Positions 16,541 through 26,795 of a stretch of 64,000 nt of DNA are shown here, in pieces. The position numbers and the translations under genes are program-made. Where the stretch lies: NCBI RefSeq assembly GCF_963681195.1, contig NZ_OY808997.1, forward strand, positions 434,001 through 498,000. Reading direction: 5' to 3'. The first letter of the stretch is position 1; the number at the start of each line of letters is the position of its first letter. Below the pieces are notes generated by a model, which was not told the origin of the DNA, did no database searches, and saw only the letters and a list, made by a program, of their open reading frames with translations. Source of the DNA: Vibrio sp. 16. Lineage in GTDB: Bacteria > Pseudomonadota > Gammaproteobacteria > Enterobacterales > Vibrionaceae.

Positions 16541-18430
16541 CTAGTTAGCGGCGTTGAGAACCACTTGATTGAACTCGCTTCGTGCGGTTTGCGCTTGTTC
16601 CGATGCTGCTTCTTTGGCATCTTGCGCTTTTGCGACGGCATCAAGCGCAGACTGAAGTTCGTCTTGCAGCTCTTGCGGCAAATGATGACCTGAAAATGCC
16701 TCTTCTCCATCATGTTCAAGAGCAAACGCACGGATGCGCTTTTTCACTTTCATCACGTTTGCCAATGCTTGACGTTCTTGTTCAGCCGCTTCTTGGGCTG
16801 CGTCACGGCTTCGCTCAAAACGTGCCAGTGCCATGCCTTCCAAAGACCAAGGGTCCATTTCAGGCAGCTCTTCGATATTGATGGTTGGTTCAACGTAATC
16901 TTCTTGATGGCGCAAGTCCAACGAGGTGGCTCGAACGGCTGAAATCATCAGCATAACCGAGATGCCAAGCAGTGGCAGACCACCAACAATGGCGGCGGTT
17001 TGCAGTGTGCTTAACCCACCTAGGAACATTAAAACCGTCGGCAAGAACGAAAGAGCAAACGCCCAGAACATACGGTTCCAACGCATCGGCTCTTCGGTGA
17101 CGTTGTTTTGGACCACAGACGCTAAAATGTAAGAGATAGAGTCGAATGTGGTGGCAGTGAAAATGACGCAGAGTAGGGTGAACACCGCAATCACCAAGGT
17201 GCCCATCGGTAGGGCATCCAGCATCGAGAAAATGGCTTTGGTTGCTCCCTGTGTATTGAGGATGCTAACCACATCGAGTTCTCCCGATAGCTGAAGTGAC
17301 AAACCGTAGTTGCCAAGAACCATGAAGAACAAAAAACAGCCCAATGAACCAAAGAAAATTGAGCCCGACACCATCTGTTTAATTGTGCGGCCTCGTGAAA
17401 TGCGAGCGACAAACAGGCCCATGCTCGGTGCAAAGACTAGCCACCATGCCCAGTAGAATATCGTCCAATCCTGAGGGAAATGTGTGTCATCAAAACTGCC
17501 ATATCCCCCGAAAGGCTCTGCCCAAGTCGCCATGACGAAAAAGTTCGACAACATTCGGCCAATCGAGTCTAGACCGGTTTCCAGCATGAAAATCGTAGGA
17601 CCGACGGCTAGGACAAAGGCGAGTAGCCCCATAGCTCCCCAAAAGTTGATGTTGCTGAGGATCTTGATGCCTTTTTCCATCCCTGCATACGATGAGTAAG
17701 CAAAGATTGCCGTACAAACCAGCAGAATAGCAATTTGGCTAAGCGTGCTTTGCTCTATCCCGAACAAGAAATAGAGCCCTTCACCAATGAGCGGGGCAGC
17801 CAAGCCAAGCGTGGTAGCAGCGCCGCCAAGAAGACCAAAAATAAACAGAACATCCACCACTTTGCCAGCGGTGCCTTGGGTGCGCTCTTCGCCAATCACG
17901 GGCATGAGTGCGCTAGATACTTTGAGTACCGGCTGTTTTCGGACATAGAAGAAGTAAGCAATTGGCAGGGCAGGGATGAGGTAAATAGACCAAGCGATTG
18001 GCCCCCAGTGGAAGATACCGTATGTCGCGGCCCAACGAACCGCCTCTTCGCTGCCAGGCTCTAGTTGAAACGGTGGGTTTTGGTAGTAATAGGCCCACTC
18101 GATACAGCCCCAGTAGAGGATACTTGCGCCGATACCGCCACAAAACAGCATGGCTGCCCAAGAAGAGGTCGCGAACTCGGGTTTTTCATCAGGATCGCCA
18201 AGTTTGATTTGGCCCATGTCGCTAAATACGACATAAATCATGAAGAAGAAGGCAGTAATACCAAGTGCAAGGTACAAGAAACCGAGTTTGTCGGTCATGA
18301 AGGTTTTGGCGACAGCTATCCAGTCAGCCCCTTGCTGCGGGAACAAAATGAGAGGGAATACAACGGCAAGCAGAAGGCCTATCGCGCCAAAAAAGGTGGG
18401 CTTATCTATAAGCGAGAATGCGTTTTTCAC
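16541..18430 (-). CDS. BCCT-family transporter with long cytoplasmic C-terminal tail
   Basis: 629 aa. The first ~500 residues give the 12-span pattern of the betaine/carnitine/choline transporter family, including GIGASILYWGCIEWAYYY and the tryptophan box with WAWWLVFAPSMGLFVARISR, then GRTIKQ. Substrates are probably quaternary ammonium osmolytes or related compounds. The last ~120 residues (from about EELPEMDPWSLEG on) are hydrophilic and rich in A, E, K and Q, with coiled-coil character; related tails sense osmotic state in BetP. Which substrate it carries cannot be decided here. Monocistronic, with its own terminator. Confidence 0.9.
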   Translation of the reverse strand: MKNAFSLIDKPTFFGAIGLLLAVVFPLILFPQQGADWIAVAKTFMTDKLGFLYLALGITAFFFMIYVVFSDMGQIKLGDPDEKPEFATSSWAAMLFCGGIGASILYWGCIEWAYYYQNPPFQLEPGSEEAVRWAATYGIFHWGPIAWSIYLIPALPIAYFFYVRKQPVLKVSSALMPVIGEERTQGTAGKVVDVLFIFGLLGGAATTLGLAAPLIGEGLYFLFGIEQSTLSQIAILLVCTAIFAYSSYAGMEKGIKILSNINFWGAMGLLAFVLAVGPTIFMLETGLDSIGRMLSNFFVMATWAEPFGGYGSFDDTHFPQDWTIFYWAWWLVFAPSMGLFVARISRGRTIKQMVSGSIFFGSLGCFLFFMVLGNYGLSLQLSGELDVVSILNTQGATKAIFSMLDALPMGTLVIAVFTLLCVIFTATTFDSISYILASVVQNNVTEEPMRWNRMFWAFALSFLPTVLMFLGGLSTLQTAAIVGGLPLLGISVMLMISAVRATSLDLRHQEDYVEPTINIEELPEMDPWSLEGMALARFERSRDAAQEAAEQERQALANVMKVKKRIRAFALEHDGEEAFSGHHLPQELQDELQSALDAVAKAQDAKEAASEQAQTARSEFNQVVLNAAN

Positions 18431-18545
18431 GATCTTTTTCCATAAACAAAAACTGATTGATTATGGAATGCGGCATGGCTCCTCAACAAACGTCATCGTT
18501 TGTCGATAAGAGCAATAATTCTAATCGGTTACAGCGTATACAGGG

Positions 18546-18899
18546 TTACAAAACAGCGAGTAGAATTCCGCCTACAGTTGCCGCTGCGGAAAGGAATTGC
18601 CCTGCCGTGTATGAACTATCGTCTTCCTCTTTTATCTTATCGGGGTGATCCATCCCGAGCGCGCCGTGTGCAAAAGACTCGACTTTATCGCCAACTGTCT
18701 TCTCGCTTTTGTCTACGTTAGACTCTTTGTCTATTTCCTGTAGAGCCGCCAAGAGCGCTTTGCCTTCTTCTGACAGGGTAACTTTGTTTTGCTCGACTTT
18801 CAGTGGTGTCGTAGGTTGTGCGTTATCCATCGGACGTGTCTGAGGCTTAATCTGCTGGGTAGTCGCTAGCTTTGCTGGCTCCATTCCTACTGGCGTCAT
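18546..18899 (-). CDS. Uncharacterised protein with C-terminal membrane anchor
   Basis: 117 aa. The first ~40 residues are polar and Pro/Gln/Thr-rich. Residues 41-60 contain a helix KVTLSEEGKALLAALQEIDK, then a charged middle, and the last ~18 residues (QFLSAAATVGGILLAVL) are hydrophobic and could be a tail anchor. I do not recognise the family. The start follows AGGAG at good spacing (read on the minus strand). A perfect 7-bp stem (18486-18503) lies downstream but lacks a T tract. Confidence 0.65.
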   Translation of the reverse strand: MTPVGMEPAKLATTQQIKPQTRPMDNAQPTTPLKVEQNKVTLSEEGKALLAALQEIDKESNVDKSEKTVGDKVESFAHGALGMDHPDKIKEEDDSSYTAGQFLSAAATVGGILLAVL

Positions 18900-19075
18900 A
18901 GTGAACTCCTTATACTGTCCTTAGCCAATGTATCGGCCGTCATGTGAAAAACTTGTGCAAAATATGCGTAATTTGTATGAAATTCACACAAGCATAAAGT
19001 ATGCCTGTTTGGCGGAAAGAGGAGACTGGAAGGAATGTTGACGGGCTACACGGTGAAATAGCCCGCCGTAAGGCT

Positions 19076-20005
19076 TTAGCGACAAGTCAGATTGTCGTTG
19101 CGTCCCTTCAATTTTTGGTAGGCTTTCATGCGGTTTTCCATTTGTACATAACGAACCGGAGGCGCGCTCACCAACAAGCGGTAGTCGTCGCCACTGTCAG
19201 TGTCGGTGCTTGCCACCGGCGTAATCACCACAACATTTAGATCAGGGTTACGCTTTAAAATGGATGCTTTGGTTCCTAGACCAAGCTCAGTGTGGAATTT
19301 GCCTGCGACATGAATGACTTGAGTGTCAGGGTGCTTCGCCAAGTAAGAGACAATGCTTTCTGCCATGGTTTCATCCCATGTGACTTGAGCAGCAAATTGT
19401 TTCTCTGTTTGTTCTGGTTTGCCATGATGCATTGAGGCCATGAACTTCTCTTTGTAAGGCGAATTTGAGGTATCGATGTCACTGGCAAGGAATGAGCGCT
19501 CTTTGATCGTCAGTTTATCTAGGTAATCGACACCTTGGCGTCCGATACAGCGCACAATAGGTTTGGGTGCGTTGGCGGCAATGACGTCAAGGCCGCTTGT
19601 TTTGGCAAACTCAACCAATGGGCGATAGTCGCTCTCGTAATTTGGCCAAGCGTTGCCGTTATTGATCAGGACTTGCTCACCAATGGTCCCCGCGAGGTAC
19701 TCATCCAGCACATTTTGTTTGTCGCGCGAGAATTGCTCCATAGAAAGGGCAATGGTTTTCTGCTCTTGCACCAATTGTCTCAATAGGTCGGTTTGAAAGC
19801 GATGAACACCTGCATGAGTGTGCCATTCACCGACTAAGATGACATCAGCGTTGGCCAGTGATTTTGGTAGTTGAGTCAACGAGACCGGTTGAGCGTCAGG
19901 AGAGAGCAAGCTGTAATCATAGAAGGTAGTCGGACGCTGCTCTGGTGTGGTTGAGCAGGCTGTTAGGAAAAGAGTAATAAGCGAAGTTGCGAATAGAGTA
20001 CGCAT
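19076..20005 (-). CDS. ChaN-family heme/iron-associated lipoprotein
   Basis: 309 aa from the ATG at 20005, which gives a proper lipoprotein signal with LTAC and Cys17; a longer frame to 20035 lacks sense. Family motifs: VILVGEWHTHAGVHRFQ, ALSMEQFSRD, ANAPKPIVRCIG and IHVAGKFHTELGLG. ChaN-like (DUF399) proteins are outer-membrane lipoproteins; Campylobacter ChaN binds heme. A Fur box at 20064-20082 lies about 60 bp upstream, which fits iron-repressed expression and a heme or iron role. No heme transporter genes are next to it. Confidence 0.85.
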   Translation of the reverse strand: MRTLFATSLITLFLTACSTTPEQRPTTFYDYSLLSPDAQPVSLTQLPKSLANADVILVGEWHTHAGVHRFQTDLLRQLVQEQKTIALSMEQFSRDKQNVLDEYLAGTIGEQVLINNGNAWPNYESDYRPLVEFAKTSGLDVIAANAPKPIVRCIGRQGVDYLDKLTIKERSFLASDIDTSNSPYKEKFMASMHHGKPEQTEKQFAAQVTWDETMAESIVSYLAKHPDTQVIHVAGKFHTELGLGTKASILKRNPDLNVVVITPVASTDTDSGDDYRLLVSAPPVRYVQMENRMKAYQKLKGRNDNLTCR

Positions 20006-20063
20006 TAAAAAACCTCCAGAAATTAGTGCGTGCATACTACTGGAGGCTTATCGATGTTTCAAT

Positions 20064-20082
20064 AATAATGAGAATTATTATC
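20064..20082 (-). promoter_or_regulatory. Fur box upstream of the chaN-like gene
   Basis: AATAATGAGAATTATTATC matches 16 of 19 positions of the Fur consensus as I remember it (GATAATGATAATCATTATC). It sits just after the rlmA stop codon and about 60 bp before the lipoprotein start, the right place to repress that gene when iron is plentiful. Confidence 0.8.
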
Positions 20083-20084
20083 CA

Positions 20085-20906
20085 TTAACTCTGTTTGCGA
20101 TAAACGCGTAACATGAAATCCGCCTCACATTTGTACAGTGTAGCCGATTGAAGTTGTTCTCTTAGTGTGTCTGAGGCTTTCCATGCGAACGGCGTCATCT
20201 GTAGCAGATCGTAAGCATCACCTTGAGCAAGTGGCATCACGTAACTGAGCTTTTCTTCTCTCTCTAAGGTGAAACCTAAAATTTCTTCAGAAGCTTCACT
20301 ATGAAGTCGCACATCTGAGTAGATCGCTTCGCGCAATTGGTAGAGGTGACGCGCTGCTGGGGTCACGGTGATTACAACGCCCTGATCGGTTACTACTCTC
20401 GCTAATTCTTCAGCGTTGCAAGGTGCATATATTCGTACAACGGCATCTAAGCTGTTGTCGGAAAACGGCAGACGATGGCTCGAGGCAACACTGAACGCAC
20501 AGTTTGTGTAGCGTTTTGCTGCATAACGGATGGCCACTTTCGAGATATCTAGGCCATAGGTTTGTGCATTGGGGTATTTTTCCGTTAAGCGCGTAGCCAT
20601 TTCGGTAGTGTAATAGCCTTCACCGCAGCCGATGTCCAACAGGCTTGGCGCATCACTTTCTATAAATTCAGCACAAAGCTCAGCGACCTTTTGCTTCATC
20701 GGTTGATAGTAGTCCTTTTCCAAAAAGCGTCGGCGCGCTTGCATCATCTCTTTGTTGTCGCCGGGATCTTTAGAGCGCTTATGCTGTACTGGCATCAAAT
20801 TGACGTAACCTTCTTTGGCTAAGTCAAAGGCGTGATTGTTGACGCAACGAAAGCTACGCTGTGAAAAGGAAAGTGCTTGATGGCATAGAGGGCACTGGTA
20901 GTTCAT
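20085..20906 (-). CDS. rlmA: 23S rRNA (guanine745-N1)-methyltransferase
   Basis: 273 aa from the ATG at 20906 (MNYQCPLCHQALSFSQRSF). The N-terminal zinc site has C5, C8, C21 and H25; VNNHAFDLAKEGYVNLMPVQ and GDNKEMMQARRRFL are RlmA signatures. The SAM-binding motif is LLDIGCGEGYY. The enzyme methylates G745 in helix 35 of 23S rRNA. A longer frame to 20945 adds residues before the zinc site and is unlikely. Its 3' end abuts the Fur box of the next gene. Confidence 0.92.
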   Translation of the reverse strand: MNYQCPLCHQALSFSQRSFRCVNNHAFDLAKEGYVNLMPVQHKRSKDPGDNKEMMQARRRFLEKDYYQPMKQKVAELCAEFIESDAPSLLDIGCGEGYYTTEMATRLTEKYPNAQTYGLDISKVAIRYAAKRYTNCAFSVASSHRLPFSDNSLDAVVRIYAPCNAEELARVVTDQGVVITVTPAARHLYQLREAIYSDVRLHSEASEEILGFTLEREEKLSYVMPLAQGDAYDLLQMTPFAWKASDTLREQLQSATLYKCEADFMLRVYRKQS

Positions 20907-20966
20907 ATCATGCTCAATACAGATGTGGGAGCGAGATTTTAACAAAAACAGGCAACTGAGGCGAAG

Positions 20967-20994
20967 GAAAAAGAGCCGAATGACTTCGGCTCTT
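20967..20994 (-). terminator. Terminator after the chemoreceptor gene
   Basis: Minus-strand reading: AAGAGCCGAA, loop GTCA, TTCGGCTCTTTTT. Confidence 0.85.
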
Positions 20995-21001
20995 GATGAG
21001 G

Positions 21002-23038
21002 TTAGTGGAAGAAGTCAACTTGCTGCTTCAAGTCTTGCGCTTGCTTTTGAAGCTCTGCAGCACTCTCTGACGTTTTCGCACTGGTGTCTCGGCTTTGGCG
21101 GTTAAGTTCATTGATCGAATGCGCACTGGTCGCAATCTCTTGAGAGACTTGTGCTTGCTCTTCGGATGTCGCCGCAATCGCATCTGCTTGGGTTGCAATT
21201 GCTTCGACTTGGCTCGCGATGGCTTCCAGTGCATTACCTGCTTCTTGGGCTTTATCTAAAACTTTATTCGCATTTTGTTGGCTTTGCGCCATCATATTGA
21301 CCGCATTACCGGTTGACCCTCTTAATTTCTCGATAATGGAGACAACGTCTTGCACTGAGGTTTGAGTGCGATGTGCAAGAGTGCGCACTTCATCCGCGAC
21401 TACCGCAAAACCTCGGCCTTGTTCTCCGGCTCTTGCCGCTTCAATCGCGGCGTTAAGTGCTAACAGATTTGTCTGCTCAGCGATTTCATCAATCATTTTG
21501 GTGACGGTCTGAATGCTTTCGCTATCAACGTTGACTTGTTCAATAGCCGCAGCCGATTGATCGAGTTGATCATTCAATTGAGCAACGTCTATGCACACTC
21601 CCTCAACGACCTCTAAACCTGATTGACTATCGGTATTGGCTGAACGAACGTTTTCAGCAATGCTTTCCACTTGTTGGGCAACAGATTGAGCTGAAGCCGC
21701 CATTTCTTCGATGGCGGTAACGACTTGCTCTACTTGTTCTTGCTGTAAGTCGGATTGGTCGAGATTGCGCTGTGCATCGCTTACCACGCTGGTGGAGTTT
21801 TGCTCTACTTGATCGCTGGTTGAGCGAATTTGGCCGACTAGATTGTCTAGCTGACTGGCCATGTTTGCTACACCAAGATTCAAGTTGTTGATCTCATTGC
21901 GTGATTCGCTGCCTGTTTTCGGGATGGAGATACTGACTTCACCTTTAGCAAGTCGACTCATATAACCATTGAGGATGGTCAGTGGTTTGAGTGTCTTGTT
22001 GAGCACGAGGGTCAGAATAGCAAATGTGCCAACAGCAACGATCAGAGAAATAATGACGATAATGTTCAGTAATGTGCGGCTGCCTTTTGTCACTTCGCTA
22101 ATAAAAGTACCGCCTAGCAGTTTCCAATCCCACCCTGGCACTTCAGTATAAACAAGGTATTTTTCACCAACGTTTCCATTGCTTTCATAAGGGTAACGGA
22201 TCAGTCCGCTTGTCTGTTCAAATATTTTGTCGAAGGGCTTATTGCCATTGTAATCCTGAGTGTTTTGAATCGGTGGATCGGATTCTTTGTTCTTCGGGTG
22301 CAGTAGGTAGCGCCCTAAGTTGTCTTTCGCATTGTCTAGAATAATGGTGTATCCGGTGTCACCCCAGTTGACGTCTTCCAAAGAAGAAAACAAATTCTGA
22401 GTAGCACGCTCTACGGGGAGTCCGATAAAGGTAATCCCGTTTACCTTGCCATTCACGTCTTTAAGTGGCGCGTAATAAGTAATGAAGCGTTGACCATACA
22501 GTTTTATCTGAGCGTAGTACGGCTGACCATTCATAAGCTGTCGATAACCAGGGTGGTTTTGGCCAAGTGTCGTACCTACAGCCCGATTACCTTGTGGGTC
22601 TTTAAGGGATGTGGATACGCGAATAAAATCATTGCCCAGAGGCGCGAAAATGGTGGCAATTGCACCTGTATCTCGAGTGAAACTATCCACGATATTGGTA
22701 TCATTGATTAAACTTTCACTGTATTGGGTAATATTCGCAACCTGATGGCCTTGGAAATCAACGGTGTAATCTTCGATAAAAACGCCGGCAAGGTAACCAT
22801 TGCGAAATGTCGATTCCAGAACTTTCGCTGTATGCAGATAGGCATTGAATTGTCCTGCGATGGTTTTGGCCATAGCCTCAACCTTGGATTGATGCTCTTT
22901 AAGGGTACTTTCAAGTAATACATCAGACGCATTGCGGTAAACCAGTACCGATATGCTTGAAAATGCGACCGCCAGACACAAGGTGATCACCAACTTGAGT
23001 TGGAAACCGACGCTTTGATTTCTATATTTTTGCAACAT
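21002..23038 (-). CDS. Methyl-accepting chemotaxis protein with dCache-type periplasmic sensor
   Basis: 678 aa. TM1 at about residues 13-35, a periplasmic Cache sensor of about 265 residues (contains [49 protein letters not shown]), TM2 at about 305-328, HAMP, and a signalling domain with the conserved hairpin [35 protein letters not shown]. It sits in the inner membrane and feeds CheA/CheW. The Cache-fusion type often binds small organic ligands; this ligand is unknown. No C-terminal CheR-binding pentapeptide. Monocistronic. Confidence 0.93.
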   Translation of the reverse strand: MLQKYRNQSVGFQLKLVITLCLAVAFSSISVLVYRNASDVLLESTLKEHQSKVEAMAKTIAGQFNAYLHTAKVLESTFRNGYLAGVFIEDYTVDFQGHQVANITQYSESLINDTNIVDSFTRDTGAIATIFAPLGNDFIRVSTSLKDPQGNRAVGTTLGQNHPGYRQLMNGQPYYAQIKLYGQRFITYYAPLKDVNGKVNGITFIGLPVERATQNLFSSLEDVNWGDTGYTIILDNAKDNLGRYLLHPKNKESDPPIQNTQDYNGNKPFDKIFEQTSGLIRYPYESNGNVGEKYLVYTEVPGWDWKLLGGTFISEVTKGSRTLLNIIVIISLIVAVGTFAILTLVLNKTLKPLTILNGYMSRLAKGEVSISIPKTGSESRNEINNLNLGVANMASQLDNLVGQIRSTSDQVEQNSTSVVSDAQRNLDQSDLQQEQVEQVVTAIEEMAASAQSVAQQVESIAENVRSANTDSQSGLEVVEGVCIDVAQLNDQLDQSAAAIEQVNVDSESIQTVTKMIDEIAEQTNLLALNAAIEAARAGEQGRGFAVVADEVRTLAHRTQTSVQDVVSIIEKLRGSTGNAVNMMAQSQQNANKVLDKAQEAGNALEAIASQVEAIATQADAIAATSEEQAQVSQEIATSAHSINELNRQSRDTSAKTSESAAELQKQAQDLKQQVDFFH

Positions 23039-23359
23039 GTCGTGTCGTTCCTAGTATTTATAATTGATTGGTTATTATGGAATGTATGCTATCGACTTAT
23101 ATAAATGACTTAATTGATATTTATTAAGTAATTTGTCAAAAGTAGGGCGTTAGCCAACGGCTAGCTAGGAGTAGACCCGAAGAGCAAGTGCTTTATTGCA
23201 TGAGGGGGGAAATTTTGCCTTATGTATTTGTTGCGTTCACTTTTCAGCTGATTGTCCTTGAATTCACAAGGAATCCGTCAGGTCCCTACAACGTAACCTC
23301 CTGATAATGAAACTTAGCCGTTAAGCGAGCAGGAGCCATGGTTGCTCCTGCTATATGGA
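23039..23359. other. Intergenic region between the chemoreceptor and malic enzyme genes
   Basis: About 320 bp. It must hold the chemoreceptor promoter at its low end. A stem AGCAGGAGC / GCTCCTGCT (23328-23352) lies just past the malic enzyme stop; it lacks a T tract on the minus strand, so it is at best a weak terminator. I see no reading frame or other element. Confidence 0.5.
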
Positions 23360-25057
23360 TTAGAACGATGTGCGTCGATAATGGCGGTATTGAGGTTGCC
23401 AGAAGGTAGTTTCAATCGCGTTGTTCAGTGCAGCCTCTGAAAGGGGAAGCGCCAACCCTTCCACAATGGCTTGTTTGCCAACTGCGAAGGCAATGTGCTT
23501 ACTTATCGCTTGTATTTCGTCCAGTGGAGGAAGTATTGCTCCTTGGTTGCTTTCGCTATGTTCTGCGCACTCTGCCAAAGCTCGGCTTGCTGCCATTAGC
23601 ATTGAATCACTGATGCGCGTTGCGCTCACTGCCACAACGCCAAGTCCTACTCCCGGAAAAATATAACTGTTGTTACATTGGGAAATCACTCTTGTTTGTC
23701 GATGACCATGTTCATCGTAATACTCAACAGGTTCAAAAGGGCTGCCCGTTGCCACGATTGCTTTGCCTTTACTCCAGTTCAGAATATTGTCTGGTGTACC
23801 TTCAACCCGTGATGTGGGGTTAGAAAGGGGTAACACAATCGGTTGGTGTGCGTTATTGCAAAGCAGTTCTATTGCGGTTTGATCAAACAGTCCAGGTTGC
23901 CCGCTGACGCCAATGAGTACGCTTGCACCACTTTGCTCGATGACATTGTGTAAGGTCAACGCTTGTTGATTTGACCATGTTGATAAGTCCGCTTTTTTCT
24001 GTACTAACGTGGTTTGAAATTCAGCCAAGTGAGGAGTGTCGTCGGTAAGGAGTCCTTCACGATCAATCATAAAGAGGTTTTTTGTCGCGACTTGCTCAGT
24101 GACACCTTCGGCCATCATTTGACGGATGATCTGCTTGGCAATGCCGCATCCAGCGGAACCAGCACCAACAAAGACAATGCGTTGATCAGAAAGCCTCTCA
24201 TTTTTACGCCGACATGCGGCCAGCAGGGTGCCAACCACGACGGCGGCGGTACCTTGAATATCATCATTAAAGCAACAAAGTTGATCTCGATATCGCTCCA
24301 GAAGAGGAGTGGCGTTTGACTGGGCGAAATCTTCGAATTGCAGCAGCACATTTGGCCAGCGTCGTTTCACCGCTTGAATAAATGTGTCGACGAACTCTTG
24401 GTATTGGTCTGCCGAAATTCTAGGATGACGCCACCCCATATACATAGGGTCGGAAAGCAGTTCGCGATTATTGGTACCCACATCGAGAACGATTGGCAAG
24501 CAATGAGCTGGGCTGATCCCACCGCATGAGGTATACAGCGCCAATTTGCCAATAGGGATACCCATGCCGCCGATGCCTTGGTCTCCTAATCCAAGAATCC
24601 TTTCGCCGTCGGTCACAACTATCACTTTGATGTTTCGTTTGGTCGCGTTTTGGAGCATGTCATCAATTAGGTGCTGCTCGGGATAGGAGAGCAGTAAGCC
24701 ACGCTTGCGGCGATAGATTTTTGAGAATTGCTCACACGCTTCTCCGACGGTCGGTGTGTAGATGAGTGGCATGATCTCTTCGAGGTGTCGATTGATGAGG
24801 TGATGGAAGAGGGTTTCATTGGTGTCTTGAATGTTGCGCAGATAAATGTGTTTCTCTAGTGCAGATTGAAACGAGCACAGTTGCTGATAGGCACGTTCCG
24901 ATTGAGATTCTATGGTTTCTACCGTATGGGGTAGGAGTCCTATCAAGTTGAACTCTTGGCGCTCTTTTCGTGTGAAAGCACTGCCCTTGTTGAGAAGTGG
25001 GGTTTCAAGCAGAGCTGGCCCAGAAAATGGAATGTAGAGAGGGCGTTTGTCAGTCAT
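23360..25057 (-). CDS. maeA: NAD-dependent malic enzyme
   Basis: 565 aa, the same length as E. coli MaeA and matching it throughout: [86 protein letters not shown], the dinucleotide-binding [12 protein letters not shown], and the ending YRHYRRTSF. It converts malate to pyruvate and CO2 with NAD. It follows the DASS symporter by 73 bp in the same direction, so uptake of malate-like acids and their conversion are probably coexpressed. Confidence 0.95.
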   Translation of the reverse strand: MTDKRPLYIPFSGPALLETPLLNKGSAFTRKERQEFNLIGLLPHTVETIESQSERAYQQLCSFQSALEKHIYLRNIQDTNETLFHHLINRHLEEIMPLIYTPTVGEACEQFSKIYRRKRGLLLSYPEQHLIDDMLQNATKRNIKVIVVTDGERILGLGDQGIGGMGIPIGKLALYTSCGGISPAHCLPIVLDVGTNNRELLSDPMYMGWRHPRISADQYQEFVDTFIQAVKRRWPNVLLQFEDFAQSNATPLLERYRDQLCCFNDDIQGTAAVVVGTLLAACRRKNERLSDQRIVFVGAGSAGCGIAKQIIRQMMAEGVTEQVATKNLFMIDREGLLTDDTPHLAEFQTTLVQKKADLSTWSNQQALTLHNVIEQSGASVLIGVSGQPGLFDQTAIELLCNNAHQPIVLPLSNPTSRVEGTPDNILNWSKGKAIVATGSPFEPVEYYDEHGHRQTRVISQCNNSYIFPGVGLGVVAVSATRISDSMLMAASRALAECAEHSESNQGAILPPLDEIQAISKHIAFAVGKQAIVEGLALPLSEAALNNAIETTFWQPQYRHYRRTSF

Positions 25058-25130
25058 AGTCGGTTACATCTTTGAGCTAGGAAGGTGCCAAACTGAAGCG
25101 CTAGGCACCTAGAGTGGGACAATTTCGCTG

Positions 25131-26573
25131 TTATAGGTTAAATATCAGTGGGAGTAGCGTGATACTTGCAATAGTGATCAGCGCGATGGCGACGATATTG
25201 AGCAAGAAGCCTGCACGAATCATGTCGCCCATCTTCAATTGACCCGAACCGAAAACAATCGCATTTGGTGGTGTCGCGACCGGCATCATGAAGGCGCAAC
25301 TTGCGGCGATAGCAGCCGGAATGACCCACACCATCGGAGTGCCAGTAATCGACTCCGCGACAGGACCAAGGAGTGGTAGAAACCCTGCTGCAGTTGCTGT
25401 GTTGCTGGTGATTTCGGTTAGGAAAGTAATCAGAGCCGTGACGATCAATATGCCCATCACCAGTGAAATGGTATCTGCGCCTTGAATTTGCAGAGCAATG
25501 TACTCAGCAAGGCCAGATGACTTAATTTTGGCTGCCAATGCTAAACCGCCACCAAATAGGATCAAGATACCCCAAGGCACACTTTTCGCCGATTCCCAAT
25601 CGAGTACACGTTGGTTGCTGCCTGATATGACTGGAAGTGCGAACAGTAAGATCGCCGCCATCATTGCCACTCCCGTGTCTGATAGACCGATTCCCGTTGC
25701 CTTCGCGATGTAAGGACGGAAAATCCAACCGAGTGCAGCGAATGCAAAGATGAACAATACTTTCTTCTCGCCCGCTGACATTGCGCCTAGCTTGTCGAGT
25801 TGGTCCTTAAACACGGACTTAGAGCTCACCTCGCCAGCTTGATCGACTTTGTAGCTAAATTTGGTCAACCACAGCCAAGTGAACACCAGCAGCACGATAG
25901 AAAGAGGCAGGCCAAGCATCATCCATTGGCCAAAACCAATCTCAATGTTGTAGCTATCGGATAAGTAAGCCGCCATCAACGCGTTTGGTGGCGTACCAAT
26001 GAGCGTGGCAATACCACCGATGCTAGCGCCGTAAGCAATCGCGAGGAGCATCGCTTTGCCAAATTGATTGTTGTTCGGGTCGCGGTCGGTAACGATCTTA
26101 ATCACCGACAGGGCGATAGGGAGCATCATCACTGCGGTTGCGGTATTCGACATCCACATTGATAGAAACGCCGTGACCAACATAATCCCCAACACTTGAA
26201 TACTGGGTTTGCTGCCTGCGTAGAGCATGGTTTTTAGGGCTATTCGACGGTGTAGGTTCCAACGCTCCATGGCGATAGAAATGAGAAATCCACCCAAAAA
26301 TAGGAAAATTAGCGGGTGAGCATAAGGCGCGGCGACCTGTTTGATACTGGCAATGCCAGCAACAGGGACCACAACCAAAGGGAGTAGTGAGGCGGCGGGA
26401 ATGGGGACCGCTTCCGAGATCCACCAACTCGCCATCCAAAATGCTAAACCTGCAGTGCGCCAAGCATCGACACTTAGCCCTGCTACAGGCGGTTCCATCA
26501 CTAGGGTCGCGAGCATAACCAAAGGTCCGAGGCATAACATGAACCATGGTGTTTTTTTATTATTATCACTCAT
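25131..26573 (-). CDS. DASS-family sodium:dicarboxylate symporter
   Basis: 480 aa. Start is the ATG at 26573 (MSDNNKKTPW), preceded by AAAGGATG on the minus strand; the frame extends to 26597 without reason. Two SNT motifs (residues 142-144 and 390-392), the second in TEITSNTATAAGF, and GTPPNALM mark the SLC13/DASS fold, which binds sodium and a di- or tricarboxylate at the two SNT loops. A sigma-54 promoter and a DctD-like operator lie upstream, with dctD-dctB beyond, and malic enzyme follows. Together these suggest succinate, fumarate or malate as substrate (inference). Confidence 0.92.
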   Translation of the reverse strand: MSDNNKKTPWFMLCLGPLVMLATLVMEPPVAGLSVDAWRTAGLAFWMASWWISEAVPIPAASLLPLVVVPVAGIASIKQVAAPYAHPLIFLFLGGFLISIAMERWNLHRRIALKTMLYAGSKPSIQVLGIMLVTAFLSMWMSNTATAVMMLPIALSVIKIVTDRDPNNNQFGKAMLLAIAYGASIGGIATLIGTPPNALMAAYLSDSYNIEIGFGQWMMLGLPLSIVLLVFTWLWLTKFSYKVDQAGEVSSKSVFKDQLDKLGAMSAGEKKVLFIFAFAALGWIFRPYIAKATGIGLSDTGVAMMAAILLFALPVISGSNQRVLDWESAKSVPWGILILFGGGLALAAKIKSSGLAEYIALQIQGADTISLVMGILIVTALITFLTEITSNTATAAGFLPLLGPVAESITGTPMVWVIPAAIAASCAFMMPVATPPNAIVFGSGQLKMGDMIRAGFLLNIVAIALITIASITLLPLIFNL

Positions 26574-26656
26574 TCTTTCATCCTTTAATAACACCAATAT
26601 TGCACTTGGTGAGAGGTTTTAAATAGGCTGCTGCTTCCGAGCAGACCTCCTGTAGT

Positions 26657-26671
26657 GCAAAAGTGTTGCCA
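26657..26671 (-). promoter_or_regulatory. Sigma-54 (-24/-12) promoter for the DASS symporter-malic enzyme operon
   Basis: On the minus strand the sequence is TGGCAACACTTTTGC. Compared with the consensus TGGCACG-N4-TTGC it keeps GG at -24 and GC at -12 at exact spacing, with two mismatches in between. Transcription would begin near 26645, giving a leader of about 70 nt before the symporter start. Confidence 0.75.
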
Positions 26672-26744
26672 GATTGTGAAAATAATATTTATGTAAATTA
26701 AAACAAATACTTACGTGTTATTTGGTTTGTCGATTTCGACTCTT

Positions 26745-26762
26745 TGTGCGGATTTTCACACA
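26745..26762 (-). promoter_or_regulatory. Candidate DctD operator (upstream activating site)
   Basis: TGTGCGGATTTTCACACA is an imperfect inverted repeat. Its left half TGTGCGGA equals the half-site I remember for rhizobial DctD (TGTGCGGAAATCCGCACA). It is centred about 108 bp upstream of the predicted start site, a normal position for an enhancer-binding protein, and lies just past the dctD stop codon. Confidence 0.55.
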
Positions 26763-26795
26763 GAAATAAAAGTGTATTTGTCACCTTTTCCACAC

